In this document: positions 31,506-41,453 of the stretch, in pieces | Layout of the letters: each line of letters begins with the position of its first letter | Numbering within the stretch: the first letter of the stretch is position 1 | Assembly: GCF_025263485.1 (NCBI RefSeq) | Contig: NZ_CP079863.1 | Location: 5,518,001-5,582,000, forward strand | Direction: 5' to 3' | Source of the DNA: Mycobacterium sp. SMC-2 | Lineage (GTDB): Bacteria > Actinomycetota > Actinomycetes > Mycobacteriales > Mycobacteriaceae | Length of the DNA: 64,000 nucleotides | Made by a program: the position numbers and the translations under genes | The notes under the pieces: generated by a model | Databases searched by the model: none | The model's input: only the letters and a program-made list of their open reading frames with translations | What the model was told of the DNA's origin: nothing

Positions 31506-32326
31506 ACCTTCGCGGCGAGGAAGTCGAGCAACAGCCGATTCACCGTCGCCGACTGCTCGATCTGCGGGCAGTGACCGGCCTTGTCGACCACGACCGACCG
31601 GGCGCCGTCGATCTGCGTGGCCATCTGCGCGGCCCAGCCGGCCGGCAGGAGCTTGTCGTCTCCCCCCTCGGCGACGAGCGTCGGTACCGTGATGCGCGCG
31701 TAGGGTCGCGCACTCGAGGGCGTGGCGGAGGGTGTGGCGCCGGGGCGACGGAACCGGGCCGCGGCGACGGCCTCCCATGCGCCGGGCGCGGTGCTCGACT
31801 CATAGCGGCGCCGCACGTAGTCGTCATCGTCGGGATAGCGCGGGTCGTGGAACAGGGCCTCGACGATGCGCCGCATGCCCGGCAGCGTTGCGTCGTATTG
31901 CTGTAGCGCCTCGAAGTGCCGATTCTGTTGAATCTCGCCGCCGCCGCAGATGATGGCCAGACTGCGGGCGGGCAGCAGCGGCGTGTCCGAGGTGGCGTCG
32001 GTGAGCAGGTTGATGGCGCCCATCGAGTTGCCCACGAAGTGCGCCGAGTCGATGCCGAGCAGCTCGCAGAACCGGGCCACGTGCCGGATCCGCATCCCGC
32101 GCCCGTCGACGAAATCGATGACCTTCGCCGACCGCCCGAAGCCCAGCTGGTCCGGGGCCAGCACTCGGTACCGCGCGGCGAGCGCGTCGATGTTGTGTTC
32201 CCAACCGAGTTCGGCGCTGGCACCGAACTCGCCGCCGTGCAGCAGCACCACCGGGTCGCCGTCGCCCGCTTCCAGATACCCGGTGGTCAGGCCGTCCACC
32301 AGCATGGTCTTGCGCGCAAAGCCCAT
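31502..32326 (-). CDS. Alpha/beta hydrolase (meta-cleavage product hydrolase-like)
   Basis: This 274-residue alpha/beta hydrolase has the oxyanion motif LLHGGEFG, the nucleophile elbow FVGNSMGA (Ser) and the C-terminal KAGHCPQIEQ (His), with an Asp in EGGDDKLL. It resembles hydrolases that cleave C-C bonds in meta-cleavage products (BphD/HsaD/MhpC group). The start at ATG 32326 overlaps the cyclase stop by 1 nt (TGATG). It is the last gene of the minus-strand meta-cleavage cluster, which also contains a second hydrolase at 39772, so two hydrolytic steps or substrates are implied. Confidence 0.9.
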   Translation of the reverse strand: MGFARKTMLVDGLTTGYLEAGDGDPVVLLHGGEFGASAELGWEHNIDALAARYRVLAPDQLGFGRSAKVIDFVDGRGMRIRHVARFCELLGIDSAHFVGNSMGAINLLTDATSDTPLLPARSLAIICGGGEIQQNRHFEALQQYDATLPGMRRIVEALFHDPRYPDDDDYVRRRYESSTAPGAWEAVAAARFRRPGATPSATPSSARPYARITVPTLVAEGGDDKLLPAGWAAQMATQIDGARSVVVDKAGHCPQIEQSATVNRLLLDFLAAKV

Positions 32327-33318
32327 CACTTGATCGCGATCGGGTTGACCGGGGACCCGACGGCGCCGACCACCCGCAAGGGCGGCGCGACGAGCTGAAA
32401 CTCGTACACGCCGTCGGCGGCGCAGTCCTCGGCCAGCCCGGTGAGATCCCAGTATTCGCCGAAGATCATCCCCATGTCGCGCAGGCACAGCAGATGCAGC
32501 GGAAAGGTGATGCCGTCGACGCCGGACACGAGGTCCTCGACCTGAAGGTTGTCGGCGGCCACGGCCGCGACCTCGTGATCGTGCAGCCACTGGGCGCAAC
32601 GCCAGTCCAGCCCGGAATAGCCTTCGGTCTTGTTCCCGGTCTTCAGAAACATTGTCCACCAGCCGGTTCGGATCAGCACGATGTCGCCTCGCCCAATGGT
32701 CACACCCTGGGCGCGAACCACGTCGTCGAGTTCTTCCGGCGAGATCGGATTCCCGGCTTCGAGGAAGACCTCCGCGCCTCGATGGCGAACCAAGTCCAAC
32801 AGCACACCGCGGGACGTGATCCCCTTGACGTCAACCTTGTCGATGCCGCAGTGGTAGGCGCCCATACTGGTCACCGAGTCCGCCGCGAAGCCGTTATAGA
32901 GGTGATCGTCGTAGTAGACGTGGGACAGCGCGTCCCATTGGCTTGCCGCCTGCAGCGGCATGATGATGATGTCGTCGTTGAAACGAAATGGGTTGTCGGC
33001 CGTCATGTAGCTACTCAGCTGCTGAGCCAACGGGTTACGCGGCCAGCTGGGCCCGTACTTGGCCAGCGTGTTCACATCGCCGCCGTCGACGGTCATGATG
33101 TGGACCGGGTTGTGCCGAAACTCGAAGGCGCCCTGCGGGCCGGCGGCGCCGAAGTCGACGCCGAGCGGAAACACCTTGCCGTGCCTGACCAAACTCGCGG
33201 CCTGTGCGACCTTGTCCGCAGTGATGAAATTCAGTGTGCCAAGCTCGTCGTCGTCGCCCCACCGTCCCCAATTCGAGACGTCACGCGCGACCCGCCGGAA
33301 GTCAGTCAAGTCGGTCAT
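32326..33318 (-). CDS. Cyclase family protein (kynurenine formamidase-like)
   Basis: This 330-residue protein of the cyclase/KynB-like family uses metal ions to hydrolyse amides, lactones or related bonds. The usual HxGTHxDxxxH motif appears as QAASQWDALSHVYYDDHLYNG. The central Asp and following His are present but the first HxGTH histidines are not, so the metal site differs from formamidases. Other features are GVLLDLVRHRG and RTGWW. It overlaps the SDR upstream by 4 nt and the hydrolase downstream by 1 nt. In this cluster a lactone- or ring-opening role is likely; the exact substrate is unknown. Confidence 0.88.
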   Translation of the reverse strand: MTDLTDFRRVARDVSNWGRWGDDDELGTLNFITADKVAQAASLVRHGKVFPLGVDFGAAGPQGAFEFRHNPVHIMTVDGGDVNTLAKYGPSWPRNPLAQQLSSYMTADNPFRFNDDIIIMPLQAASQWDALSHVYYDDHLYNGFAADSVTSMGAYHCGIDKVDVKGITSRGVLLDLVRHRGAEVFLEAGNPISPEELDDVVRAQGVTIGRGDIVLIRTGWWTMFLKTGNKTEGYSGLDWRCAQWLHDHEVAAVAADNLQVEDLVSGVDGITFPLHLLCLRDMGMIFGEYWDLTGLAEDCAADGVYEFQLVAPPLRVVGAVGSPVNPIAIK

Positions 33319-34130
33319 GGCATTCCTTCCTCGAATTCACGGGCGATCGTCGCGGCCACGTTTCCGCCGTCGACCCAGATGACCTGTCCCGTGATGTAGC
33401 TAGCTGCGCGACTATTCAAGAAGAGCAAGACCGCGGCCTGCTCGGCGGGGTCGGAAACACGACCCAAGGGCTTGGGGATGTCGTCGAGGTAGCCCTGCCC
33501 GTACGCCGTGCGCAGCTGCTCCAGAATCGGGGTCTCGGTGACCCCGGGACCCGAGCAGTTGATGCGGATGCCCTTGGCGCCCAGCGGCGTGGCACTTCGC
33601 ATGGTATAGAAGATGATCGCTTCTTTGGAGAGCTGGTAACCGTTACCCAAGGCTTCGGGATTGCGGCGGCACCAGTCGATGCCCGCCCGCATCGTCGCGG
33701 TCTTCAGCAGGGGGGCCACCGCCGCGGCGTGTTCGCGATAGGCGGCTGCCGCGAGCGAGGAGACGCTCACGATCGACGATCCTTCGGCCATCTTGCCGAC
33801 CAGCGCCTCGGTGATGTGCCGCAATCCGAGGAAGTTGATGGTGACGACGAGCGGTGGGTCGCCGATCCCGGACGAGACACCGGCGACGTTGAAAAGCGCG
33901 TCGACCGGTCCGCCGATCGACGCCACGGTGTCGTCGATCGAATCGGGATCGGCCAGGTCCACCTCACGAAACTGGTTGATCCCGAAGTCGGGTCGGCGCT
34001 TGTCCAGCCCCACGACGTTCGCACCGAGTTCGGTGAGCTGGCGCACCACGTGTTCGCCGATGCCCGACGCGCAGCCGGTCACCACAGCCCGCCGGCCGTC
34101 GTAGCGCCACAGCCCGTCGATCTCTCCCAA
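33315..34130 (-). CDS. SDR family oxidoreductase (3-alpha-hydroxysteroid dehydrogenase-like)
   Basis: This 271-residue SDR has VVTGCASGIGEHV at the N-terminus, catalytic serine in SVSSLAA, and YQLSK placed unusually far after it. The roughly 35-residue insertion between Ser and Tyr is a trait of the 3-alpha-hydroxysteroid dehydrogenase/carbonyl reductase subgroup. The start codon appears to be TTG 34130, which is uncertain. ATGA overlap with the cyclase gene links the two. It lies 30 nt after the luciferase-like gene. Confidence 0.87.
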   Translation of the reverse strand: MGEIDGLWRYDGRRAVVTGCASGIGEHVVRQLTELGANVVGLDKRRPDFGINQFREVDLADPDSIDDTVASIGGPVDALFNVAGVSSGIGDPPLVVTINFLGLRHITEALVGKMAEGSSIVSVSSLAAAAYREHAAAVAPLLKTATMRAGIDWCRRNPEALGNGYQLSKEAIIFYTMRSATPLGAKGIRINCSGPGVTETPILEQLRTAYGQGYLDDIPKPLGRVSDPAEQAAVLLFLNSRAASYITGQVIWVDGGNVAATIAREFEEGMP

Positions 34131-34160
34131 GGCTCGCCCCTGGCTCGGAGGTCGCCGGTC

Positions 34161-35459
34161 TTACTTCCGCTGTTCCTTCGCGCGCTGAGCCGCCTGGACG
34201 CGACCCTCGTTGATCTCGGCCATGGCTTCGGGGATCTCGCTCGCGGTGAACTTGTCTCGGCCGGTGGGCAGGCCGCCGAACGCGTAGGTCTCGTCGAACA
34301 GCGGTGCGGTCGACTTGGGCCGGCGCGCCTCGACCTTCTCGATGACCGGTGCGAGCCGCTTGGCTTTGTCGGCGACCGCCTTCTCGTCACGTTCGATGAA
34401 CTCGGGCAGCACCTCGGAGCCCATCAACTCGATGGACTCCATGGTGCCCTCGTGGCTGCGGGGATTGAGCAGCAGGATGATCTCGTCGACGCCGCTTTCC
34501 TCGTAGCCGCGCAGGAATTCGCGGACGGTGGCCGGAGATCCGATAGCGCCGCGTCCGGGACCGTAGGCCAGGGTCGGGTCCTTCTCGACCTCTTCGAGGT
34601 ACCGCTTCCACACTCCAGTCCGGCCGGGTGTGTGCATCCCGGTCAGGTAGTAGTGCATGATTCCGAACGAAAAGAACCCGCCACCCTGCCCCAACCGCTG
34701 CAGCGCCTCGTCGTCGGTCTTGGCGACCATCATCGACAGGTCCCCACCGATGGCCAGGATGTTCGGGTTGATCCGCGGCGTGATGGGGACGCCGTTCTCC
34801 TCGAACTCTTTGTAGTAGCCGTTGACCCGTTCGGTGAGCGGCCCGGGGCCCGTGTAGGCGAAACTCAATGCGCCGATGCATTTTTGGGCGGCCATCTGCA
34901 CGCTGGCCGGCCGCGTGCAGGCGACCCAAACCGGTGGATGCGGCTTTTGCATCGGCTTGGGGATGACGTTGCGGGGCGGCATCTGGATTTGGTCACCTTT
35001 GAAGCCCGTGAACGGCTCCTCGATCATGCAGCGGATCGCCACTTCGAGTGACTCCTCCCACTGTGCGCGCTTGTCGGCGGGATCGACATCGAATCCACCG
35101 AGCTCACCGACGGAGGAACCTTCACCGGTGCCGAATTCGACGCGCCCGTTGGAGAGCAGGTCGATGGTGGCGACGCGTTCGGCTACCCGCGCCGGGTGGT
35201 TGACCGCGGGCAGCAGGTGCATGATCCCGAAGCCCAGCCGGATGTTCTTCGTCCGCTGGCTGGCCGCGGCCAAGAAGATCTCGGGTGCCGTCGAGTGGCA
35301 GTACTCCTCGAGGAAGTGGTGCTCGGTCAGCCAGACGGTGGAGAACCCCGCCTTGTCGGCGGCCTCGACCTCGTCGAGGCACTCCTGCAACATGACGCGT
35401 TCGTCGTCGGGCGCCCAGGGCCGCGGCAGGGCGAATTCGTAGAATAGGGAAATTTTCAT
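34161..35459 (-). CDS. LLM class flavin-dependent oxidoreductase (luciferase-like monooxygenase)
   Basis: This 432-residue bacterial-luciferase-like protein begins MKISLFYEFALPRPWAP, with WLTEHHFLEEYCHSTAPEI and the strand FGTGEGSSVGELGG typical of the FMN-using LLM group. It is longer than the usual 330-400 residues. Such enzymes use reduced flavin from a separate reductase to hydroxylate or cleave a substrate. A very good ribosome site (AGGAGGT) lies 5 nt before the ATG, suggesting strong translation. It follows the KstD-like gene by 2 nt. Confidence 0.9.
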   Translation of the reverse strand: MKISLFYEFALPRPWAPDDERVMLQECLDEVEAADKAGFSTVWLTEHHFLEEYCHSTAPEIFLAAASQRTKNIRLGFGIMHLLPAVNHPARVAERVATIDLLSNGRVEFGTGEGSSVGELGGFDVDPADKRAQWEESLEVAIRCMIEEPFTGFKGDQIQMPPRNVIPKPMQKPHPPVWVACTRPASVQMAAQKCIGALSFAYTGPGPLTERVNGYYKEFEENGVPITPRINPNILAIGGDLSMMVAKTDDEALQRLGQGGGFFSFGIMHYYLTGMHTPGRTGVWKRYLEEVEKDPTLAYGPGRGAIGSPATVREFLRGYEESGVDEIILLLNPRSHEGTMESIELMGSEVLPEFIERDEKAVADKAKRLAPVIEKVEARRPKSTAPLFDETYAFGGLPTGRDKFTASEIPEAMAEINEGRVQAAQRAKEQRK

Positions 35460-35461
35460 TG

Positions 35462-37192
35462 TTACCTCCTATGAGAATTAAGGGTTCGTTTGGCTGCGTG
35501 TGCGGCAATGTGATTCGCGGCGACAAAGCCGAATGTCATCGCGGGGCCGATGGTCGCCCCGGCGCCGGCGTAGCTGCGTCCCATCACCGGCGCGGCGGTG
35601 TTACCCACCGCGTACAGCCCCGGCACTACGGTGCCGTCGTCCCGTAACACCCGCGCGTATTCGTCGGTGCGCAGGCCGCCCGACGTCCCGAGGTCGCCAA
35701 GGACGATCCGGAATGCGTAGTACGGCGGATCGGCTAGCGGGTACAGGTTCGGGTTGGGCAGTGTCGGATCGCCGTAGTAGTTGTCGTAGACGCTGTCGCC
35801 GCGGTTGAAATCGTCGTCGTGGCCCTTGCGGGCGAGTTCATTGAAGCGCCGGGCGGTTTCGGATAGTTTGTCCGCCGGCACGCCGATCCTGGTCGCCATC
35901 TCCTCCCACGTCATCGCGGCCTTGACCACGCCCGATTCGAGCCACGCCGAAGGCACCTTGCGACCGGTGGGCACCGGCGCGCCCGGGATTTTGGGTATCG
36001 GCAGATGACCGCCGATGACGTAGCGATTCCACGACCTGTGGTCGGTGATCAGCCAGCAGGGGATGTGGGTGACCCCGGATTTCTGGCCGTCGATCATGGC
36101 GTGGCCGAAGTCCATGTAGGGGGCCGCCTCGTTGATGAAACGCTTGCCATCGCCGTTGACGATGAACTGCGCCGGCATCATGCGTTCGTTGAGCATGAAT
36201 TGCATGCGGCCGTCCGGCCATTGGATGGCGGGAAACCACCACGCCTCGTCGAGCAGGTCGGTTGCGGCGCCGAGCTTTTGGGCCGCACGAATCCCGTCGC
36301 CCATGGCGGCGGGGTTGCCAAAGCTCCAGTCCTGCTCCACCACGGGCAACAGTTCCTTGCGCCAGGCCAGGTCGTGGTCGAAGCCGCCCGAAGCCAGGAT
36401 GACCCCGAGACGCGCGCCGATCCGCTGCGTCTTGCCGTCCCTTTCCACCGACGCGCCGGCCACCGATCCGTCGGCGTCGGTGAGCAACTCGGTCATCGGC
36501 GAGTCCAGCCACAGCGGTACGCCGCGCTCCCTCATGGTCAATCTGAGGCGAGCGGCCAACGACTGCCCGATCGCCGCCATCCGCTCGCCGAAAACCCTGG
36601 CCCGGACCATCCGCGCGATCAGCTTGAGCAACACGCCCTTGCCGGCCCACGATTGCCGGATCCGGTAGAAGGTCCGAAGTTCTTTGGGCCCCAGCCAGAT
36701 TCCCTTCGGCGCTAGCGCCAGCGGCTGCAACAGCTTCTGCTCGTCGGGCCCGAGCTTCCGCAGGTCGATGGGTGGCACGTTGATCGTGCTGCCGAGTTCC
36801 GACCCGCCGGGCAGTTCCGGGTAGTAGTCGGCGTACCCGGGTTTCCAGACGAACTCACACCAGCCGGAGAGCCGTTCGAGAAACCCGAGCATTTTGGGCG
36901 CGGACTCGACGTACTGCCGGATCCGCGCCTCGCTGACCAGTCCGTCGGTGATCTGCCGCAGGTATTCGACGACGCCTTCGGGCTCCGGGGCATAGCCCTC
37001 CCTGCGCTGCGCGGGCGCCCCCGGCACCCAGATGCCACCCCCGGACAGGGCGGTGGAACCGCCGAAGAACGAAGACTTCTCCACGACCAACGCGTCCAGC
37101 CCGGCGGCCTGGGCGGTCAGCGCGGCCGTCATGCCTCCACCGCCCGACCCGACGACGAGCACGTCGACGACGTGGTCGAAATCGGCCGTCAT
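35462..37192 (-). CDS. FAD-dependent oxidoreductase, KstD-like (3-ketosteroid 1-dehydrogenase family)
   Basis: This 576-residue flavoprotein of the fumarate reductase/KstD family has the N-terminal FAD motif [19 protein letters not shown], the [12 protein letters not shown] loop, and the C-terminal block [28 protein letters not shown] followed by [18 protein letters not shown]. The YY/GGLRTD/YAGAG pattern matches 3-ketosteroid delta-1-dehydrogenases. A ring dehydrogenation of a cyclic ketone is expected; steroid specificity is not proven. Start at ATG 37192, overlapping the MhpB-like stop by 4 nt. A related flavoprotein lies at 41454. Confidence 0.9.
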   Translation of the reverse strand: MTADFDHVVDVLVVGSGGGGMTAALTAQAAGLDALVVEKSSFFGGSTALSGGGIWVPGAPAQRREGYAPEPEGVVEYLRQITDGLVSEARIRQYVESAPKMLGFLERLSGWCEFVWKPGYADYYPELPGGSELGSTINVPPIDLRKLGPDEQKLLQPLALAPKGIWLGPKELRTFYRIRQSWAGKGVLLKLIARMVRARVFGERMAAIGQSLAARLRLTMRERGVPLWLDSPMTELLTDADGSVAGASVERDGKTQRIGARLGVILASGGFDHDLAWRKELLPVVEQDWSFGNPAAMGDGIRAAQKLGAATDLLDEAWWFPAIQWPDGRMQFMLNERMMPAQFIVNGDGKRFINEAAPYMDFGHAMIDGQKSGVTHIPCWLITDHRSWNRYVIGGHLPIPKIPGAPVPTGRKVPSAWLESGVVKAAMTWEEMATRIGVPADKLSETARRFNELARKGHDDDFNRGDSVYDNYYGDPTLPNPNLYPLADPPYYAFRIVLGDLGTSGGLRTDEYARVLRDDGTVVPGLYAVGNTAAPVMGRSYAGAGATIGPAMTFGFVAANHIAAHAAKRTLNSHRR

Positions 37193-38139
37193 TTCGGCAC
37201 TGCCGTTCTGATGGCGAAGCCGGCGATCAGTTCGGGAGCCGGTTTGTAGTAGCGCCCGACGGTTTCGTAGGGCCCCGCGCTGGCCAGCGCCCCGAATGCG
37301 GCGACCCACGTTCTGATCTCCTGGGCGGAGCTTCCGCCCTCGTGGGCCACGAACGAGTTGGACCACTGGTCGAGCTCCTCCAGCCAGCCGCCGTCGATGA
37401 TCTCGAGGAACCGCTGATCCCACACCGGGTTCAGTGGTTGCAGGGCGCTGTCGCCGGCGGCGAAGCTCTTGGCCGCATCGATCACGGCCGCCTGCCGTGC
37501 CTGCCGCTGTTCGGGCGTCATCGGCTGGCCGTGCACGATGCGCTCCAGCACGGGCGGCGGCGCGGTCGCCAATGTGGGCACCGGCGGGCTGTGCGAAAGG
37601 CCCCCCGATCCCAGCACCAGGACCCGCTTGTCCAGTGTGGACAAATAGCTGCCGACGGCGGTGCCGAGCGCCCGGCAGCGCTGTAATGGCCCCAGTGGCG
37701 CGCCGATTGCGTTGATGAAGATGGGTATCACCGGGCGTGAAGTTGCTTCGCCGAACAGCTTCTCGAGCGGCTGGACGGTGCCGTGATCAACGTCCATGCA
37801 GGCCGAGACCGCGACGTCGACCCCCGCGTCGAGCACCGCTTTCGCGCACTCGGTCGCCAGCTTCTCCGGAACGTCGAGCGGGCCGGCATGGGTGCCGTAA
37901 TCCCCGACCCCGTTGGCGTTCGTGCCGATACAGAAGGGCGGCATCATCTTGTAGAAGAACCCGTTGTAGTGGTCCGGGGAGAAGACGACGACGAGTTCGG
38001 GGTCATAGTCGGCGACGAATTGCCGCGCCTCGGCGATCGCCCCTTCGATGTCGTCAAGCAGGTCCTGCGACGGCCCCGGAAGATTCAGGAGCGGGCTGTG
38101 CGACATACAGCACAGAGCCAGTGCCACTTTGCGATTCAC
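37189..38139 (-). CDS. mhpB: Class III extradiol dioxygenase, MhpB-like (2,3-dihydroxyphenylpropionate 1,2-dioxygenase)
   Basis: This 316-residue class III extradiol dioxygenase contains [28 protein letters not shown] and [14 protein letters not shown]. These are the conserved MhpB segments with the iron and catalytic histidines. It opens a catechol ring next to the two hydroxyls (meta-cleavage). GTG 38139 is the likely start, although GTG five codons on is possible. The first 86 nt overlap the end of the MhpA-like gene in another frame. The pair MhpA-MhpB strongly suggests degradation of a phenylpropionate-like or related phenolic acid. Confidence 0.92.
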   Translation of the reverse strand: MNRKVALALCCMSHSPLLNLPGPSQDLLDDIEGAIAEARQFVADYDPELVVVFSPDHYNGFFYKMMPPFCIGTNANGVGDYGTHAGPLDVPEKLATECAKAVLDAGVDVAVSACMDVDHGTVQPLEKLFGEATSRPVIPIFINAIGAPLGPLQRCRALGTAVGSYLSTLDKRVLVLGSGGLSHSPPVPTLATAPPPVLERIVHGQPMTPEQRQARQAAVIDAAKSFAAGDSALQPLNPVWDQRFLEIIDGGWLEELDQWSNSFVAHEGGSSAQEIRTWVAAFGALASAGPYETVGRYYKPAPELIAGFAIRTAVPK

Positions 38140-39772
38140 CCCCTCGCGGCGTGAGCGTGAGTGCGTCGAGCAGCGCGGCGCTCAGGTCGGGAGCGCGCTG
38201 GGCGATGCAGGCGCCGGCAATGCACCGGTCGGGCCGCAGGAACAACACCGATTCCTGGTGGGTGTCGAACCAGGATTTGACGGCACCGCCGGTGTCACCG
38301 ACGACCACCACGTCGGGATCGTCGTGTCCGTTCCAGTGCAGCTGAGTCGCCGGACGCAGCGCAATGAACCGCGCGCCCAGCGCTTTCCAGTTCGCGAAGG
38401 CGACGTCGCCGAGAATCTTGCGGGGGTTGTTGTTCCAGCACAGCACGGCGAACCAGTCGCCGAGTACGTCGTCCAGCAAGACGTTCTGCCGGTCGCGGGT
38501 GTCGACCCGAGGCTGGATGAACAGCGTGCCCACCGGCGAATCCGCCCGGGCGGGAGCGGCGTGTACCACCGCCCCCTGCTCGTAGCGCGGCATCGGCTTG
38601 AACCGCATCTCCAGGACATATCGCTTGAGCGACGGCACAATTGACGCCGACCGCACGAGGAGGTCGCGCGCGCCGGCCACCCGGCGGTTGGTCGGCGAAA
38701 TCACCCGACCCACCATGGTGGAAAGGTCGATCATCGCCCGCGCGTGCTTGCGGCGCTCCACGTCATAGGTGTCCAGCAGCCTGTCGTCGGCGCGGCCGCT
38801 CACCACGGCCGCGAGCTTCCACCCCAGGTTGGCCGCGTCCCGGATCCCGCTGTTGTAGCCCTGGCCCTGCCAGACCGGCATCAGATGGGCGGCGTCTCCG
38901 GCCAGCAGCAGCCGACCCTTGCGGAACGCGCCGGCGATCCGCGAGTGATGCGTGTAGACCCGCCGGCGAATCACGTCGACGCGGTCCGGGTGAGGGACCA
39001 TGCGGGCCAGCATCTGCGTCAGGAATGCCGGATCCTCCGCCTGCTCGTCGGTCTCGTCGGCGTGGATCATGAACTCGAACCGGCGGATTCCGTGCGCGAT
39101 CGAGATCGAGGCATACGGACGTTCGGGGTCGGCGCCGACCTCGCTGTTGGGGTGGCCTAGGGGGTCGTTGGCAATGTCGACCACCAGCCAGCGCGTCGAC
39201 GACGTGGTCCCGTCGAATGACACGTCCATCATGCGTCGGGTCATGCTGCGGCCGCCGTCGCAGCCCACCACGTAACGCGCTCGCAGGCAAGGTGTTTGGT
39301 GGTCACACTCACCGCCGAGTTCCACCGTCACCCCGTCGGCGTCTTCCTGACAGGCCGTCATGGGTCGGCCCCACCACACCTCGACGTGCTCGAATCGATC
39401 CAGGCCGCCCAGCAGCTCGGCGTCGACGAGCGGTTGGACGAAGCCATTGCGTTTCGGCCAGCCGAAACGTGCGTCGGGCGGGGCCATTTCGGCGAGCACG
39501 CGCCGCTTGGCGTCGACGAAACGCAGGATCTGGTTGGGCACCGTGTGCGGCAGCACCCGGTCGACCAGCCCGATCGACTGGAACGTCCGCAATGCCTCGT
39601 CGTCGAGCCCCACCCCGCGTGGATAGTCGATCAGTGTGTCGCGTTCTTCGACCACCACGGTGCGGATGCCCCGCAGGCCAAGGATATTGGCCAACGTCAA
39701 GCCGACCGGCCCCGCACCGACCACGACGACGTCGGTCTCGATTCCTACCGGCTCGCGCCCCGCGTCGACCAT
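38054..39772 (-). CDS. mhpA: FAD-dependent aromatic hydroxylase, MhpA-like
   Basis: This 572-residue class A flavoprotein monooxygenase has the N-terminal [17 protein letters not shown] (FAD), the middle motif CDGGRS and [34 protein letters not shown] (shown in part), typical of 3-(3-hydroxyphenyl)propionate hydroxylases. It uses NAD(P)H and oxygen to add a hydroxyl ortho to a phenolic OH and so supplies the catechol for the MhpB-like enzyme. ATG 39772 overlaps the hydrolase stop as TGATG. The C-terminus runs 86 nt into the MhpB-like gene. Confidence 0.92.
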   Translation of the reverse strand: MVDAGREPVGIETDVVVVGAGPVGLTLANILGLRGIRTVVVEERDTLIDYPRGVGLDDEALRTFQSIGLVDRVLPHTVPNQILRFVDAKRRVLAEMAPPDARFGWPKRNGFVQPLVDAELLGGLDRFEHVEVWWGRPMTACQEDADGVTVELGGECDHQTPCLRARYVVGCDGGRSMTRRMMDVSFDGTTSSTRWLVVDIANDPLGHPNSEVGADPERPYASISIAHGIRRFEFMIHADETDEQAEDPAFLTQMLARMVPHPDRVDVIRRRVYTHHSRIAGAFRKGRLLLAGDAAHLMPVWQGQGYNSGIRDAANLGWKLAAVVSGRADDRLLDTYDVERRKHARAMIDLSTMVGRVISPTNRRVAGARDLLVRSASIVPSLKRYVLEMRFKPMPRYEQGAVVHAAPARADSPVGTLFIQPRVDTRDRQNVLLDDVLGDWFAVLCWNNNPRKILGDVAFANWKALGARFIALRPATQLHWNGHDDPDVVVVGDTGGAVKSWFDTHQESVLFLRPDRCIAGACIAQRAPDLSAALLDALTLTPRGGESQSGTGSVLYVAQPAPESSGAVAGPA

Positions 39773-40635
39773 CACCGCCCCAGCAGGAAGTCGAGATGCA
39801 GACGATTGAAGGTCTTGGCGTCCTCGTACTGCGGCCAGTGACCGCAGCCGGGCATCAGCTCGAAGCGCGCATTGGGGATCATCGACGCGATGCGGCGGCC
39901 TTCGGACACGTCCGCGGTGGGGTCGTCGCTGGTCCACAGCACCAGCGTCGGCGCGGTGATCGCGCCGTATTCGTCGGGGCCGATGATGTTGCGCGCCCGA
40001 ATCTCGGGGTCCTGCAGTGCCATGATGTCGCGCATGGCGTCGACGAATCCCGGTTGGCGATAGATACGTTGGCGGCTGGCCACCAAATCGTCGTAGTCCT
40101 TGGACTTGTCTGCCATCAGCCACTTGATCCGCGCTTGCACCGTCTCCCAGGTCGGGTCTTCGGCGGCCGCCATGGACAAGGTGATGATCCGCTTCATCAC
40201 GACCGGGTCGGCCTGCGAGCCGCCGGCGGTATTAAGGACGAGCCGGTCGACAACGTCGGGGTGGTCGATGGCGGCGCGGGCGGCCACCCAGCCGCCCAGC
40301 GATTCACCGCTGAGACAGGCACGGTCGACCCCGACGGTGCGCAGGACCGCCATCAGGTGCTCGACGTAGTGGCGGACCTCCAGCGGGTGGCCCGGCTTGC
40401 CGGTGTAGCCGTGGCCCAGCATGTCGATCGACCAGGTCCAGAAGTGCTCGGCATGCGCGCCCAGGTTGCGAACGTACGCCTCGGCGTGACCACCCGATCC
40501 GTGCAGCAGCACCAGCACCGGCTTGCCCGGGTCGCCGGCCCGCAGATAGCGAGTACGCACTCCCCCGGCGTCAAGGTAGCCCTGCTCAAACGCGACGCCC
40601 TGCAGATCGCTCCAGATGCTCTCGAACTCCGCCAC
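39772..40635 (-). CDS. Alpha/beta hydrolase, MhpC-like
   Basis: This 287-residue alpha/beta hydrolase has [17 protein letters not shown], the nucleophile elbow [12 protein letters not shown], the acid in LWTSDDPTA, and GCGHWPQYE with the catalytic histidine. It resembles MhpC and other C-C hydrolases that split meta-ring-cleavage products. It is the first gene of the minus-strand meta-cleavage cluster and lies divergent to the IclR gene, with two palindromes in the 126-nt gap. No hydratase (MhpD) or aldolase (MhpE) follows in this window. Confidence 0.9.
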   Translation of the reverse strand: MAEFESIWSDLQGVAFEQGYLDAGGVRTRYLRAGDPGKPVLVLLHGSGGHAEAYVRNLGAHAEHFWTWSIDMLGHGYTGKPGHPLEVRHYVEHLMAVLRTVGVDRACLSGESLGGWVAARAAIDHPDVVDRLVLNTAGGSQADPVVMKRIITLSMAAAEDPTWETVQARIKWLMADKSKDYDDLVASRQRIYRQPGFVDAMRDIMALQDPEIRARNIIGPDEYGAITAPTLVLWTSDDPTADVSEGRRIASMIPNARFELMPGCGHWPQYEDAKTFNRLHLDFLLGR

Positions 40636-40690
40636 GATTCCTCTCTGGCCGAAGGATTGGGAAATATCGTTCTCGTTTTTGATGTACCTG

Positions 40691-40718
40691 GTGTGCTAAT
40701 ATCGCACACTGATGTGCG
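40691..40718. promoter_or_regulatory. IclR-type operator palindromes
   Basis: Two overlapping palindromes occur: GTGTGC-N7-GCACAC (40691-40709) and CGCACA-N4-TGTGCG (40703-40718), followed by AT-rich ATATATA. They sit between the divergent MhpC-like (40635) and IclR (40762) genes, where an IclR regulator of an aromatic catabolic cluster is expected to bind. Confidence 0.7.
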
Positions 40719-40761
40719 TTATATATAGAGCTTCGCTCTCGGATGTGGGTCTGTCAAGGCC

Positions 40762-41439
40762 GTGACGGGTTCGGGAACCGGTTCGCAGACCCTGGCCAGG
40801 GGCCTGACGGCGCTGCAGATGGTCGCGGACTCCCCCGGTGGGCTCACCGCGCAACAGCTCGCCGACCAAGTCGGGGTGCATCGCACCATCGCGTATCGAT
40901 TGCTGACGACGCTCGCGGAATTCCGGCTGGTGGCCAAGGGAGAGGATGGGCGCTACCGGCCCGCGGCCGGCCTCGCCGTCCTCGGCGCATCGTTCGACCG
41001 AAACGTGCGCCAAGTCAGCCTCCCGACGCTGCGCGCCCTGGCCGACGAGCTAGGCACCACCGTTTCATTGCTCATCGCCGAGGGCGACCAGCAGGTGGCC
41101 ATCGCGGTGATCGTGCCGAGCCATGTGGCCTACCAACTGTCCTTCCACGAAGGCAGTCGTTACCCGCTGGACCGCGGCGCCGCCGGCATCGCCTTGCTCG
41201 CCAGCATGCCGCCGCGCCCGGGGGAACGAGACCTGGTGACCCGGGCGCGCGAGCGCGGCTGGGTGACCACGTACGGGGAGATCGAGCCGAACACCTATGG
41301 CCTGGCCGTGGCGGTCCACCGCCCGGCCCCATCCCCGCCGACCTGCATCAACCTCATTTCGCACCGGGAAGACGTGGTGATGCGCGGGAAAGACGCGGTC
41401 GTCAAAGCCGCCAAACAGTTGTCCGACCTGCTGAGCTGA
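40762..41439 (+). CDS. IclR family transcriptional regulator
   Basis: This 225-residue IclR-type regulator has an N-terminal winged helix (LARGLTALQMVADSPGGLTAQQLADQVGVHRTIAYRLLTTL in part, residues 11-50) and an effector domain with SVLIAEG-like and YPLDRGAAGIALLA segments. Members control aromatic and acetate catabolic operons. It is divergent from the hydrolase that opens the meta-cleavage cluster, and it is followed after 14 nt by a KstD-like gene, so it probably governs both directions. GTG start at 40762. Confidence 0.9.
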   Translation: MTGSGTGSQTLARGLTALQMVADSPGGLTAQQLADQVGVHRTIAYRLLTTLAEFRLVAKGEDGRYRPAAGLAVLGASFDRNVRQVSLPTLRALADELGTTVSLLIAEGDQQVAIAVIVPSHVAYQLSFHEGSRYPLDRGAAGIALLASMPPRPGERDLVTRARERGWVTTYGEIEPNTYGLAVAVHRPAPSPPTCINLISHREDVVMRGKDAVVKAAKQLSDLLS

Positions 41440-41453
41440 AGGGATAGCAATCC

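Noticed and set aside
33234..35051. 605-codon plus-strand frame
   Set aside because: It spans the antisense of the SDR and luciferase-like genes, with no ribosome site or recognisable fold.
35472..35480. Half-site GAGAAT near the luciferase-like gene
   Set aside because: No second arm is present and it lies inside the end of the KstD-like coding sequence.
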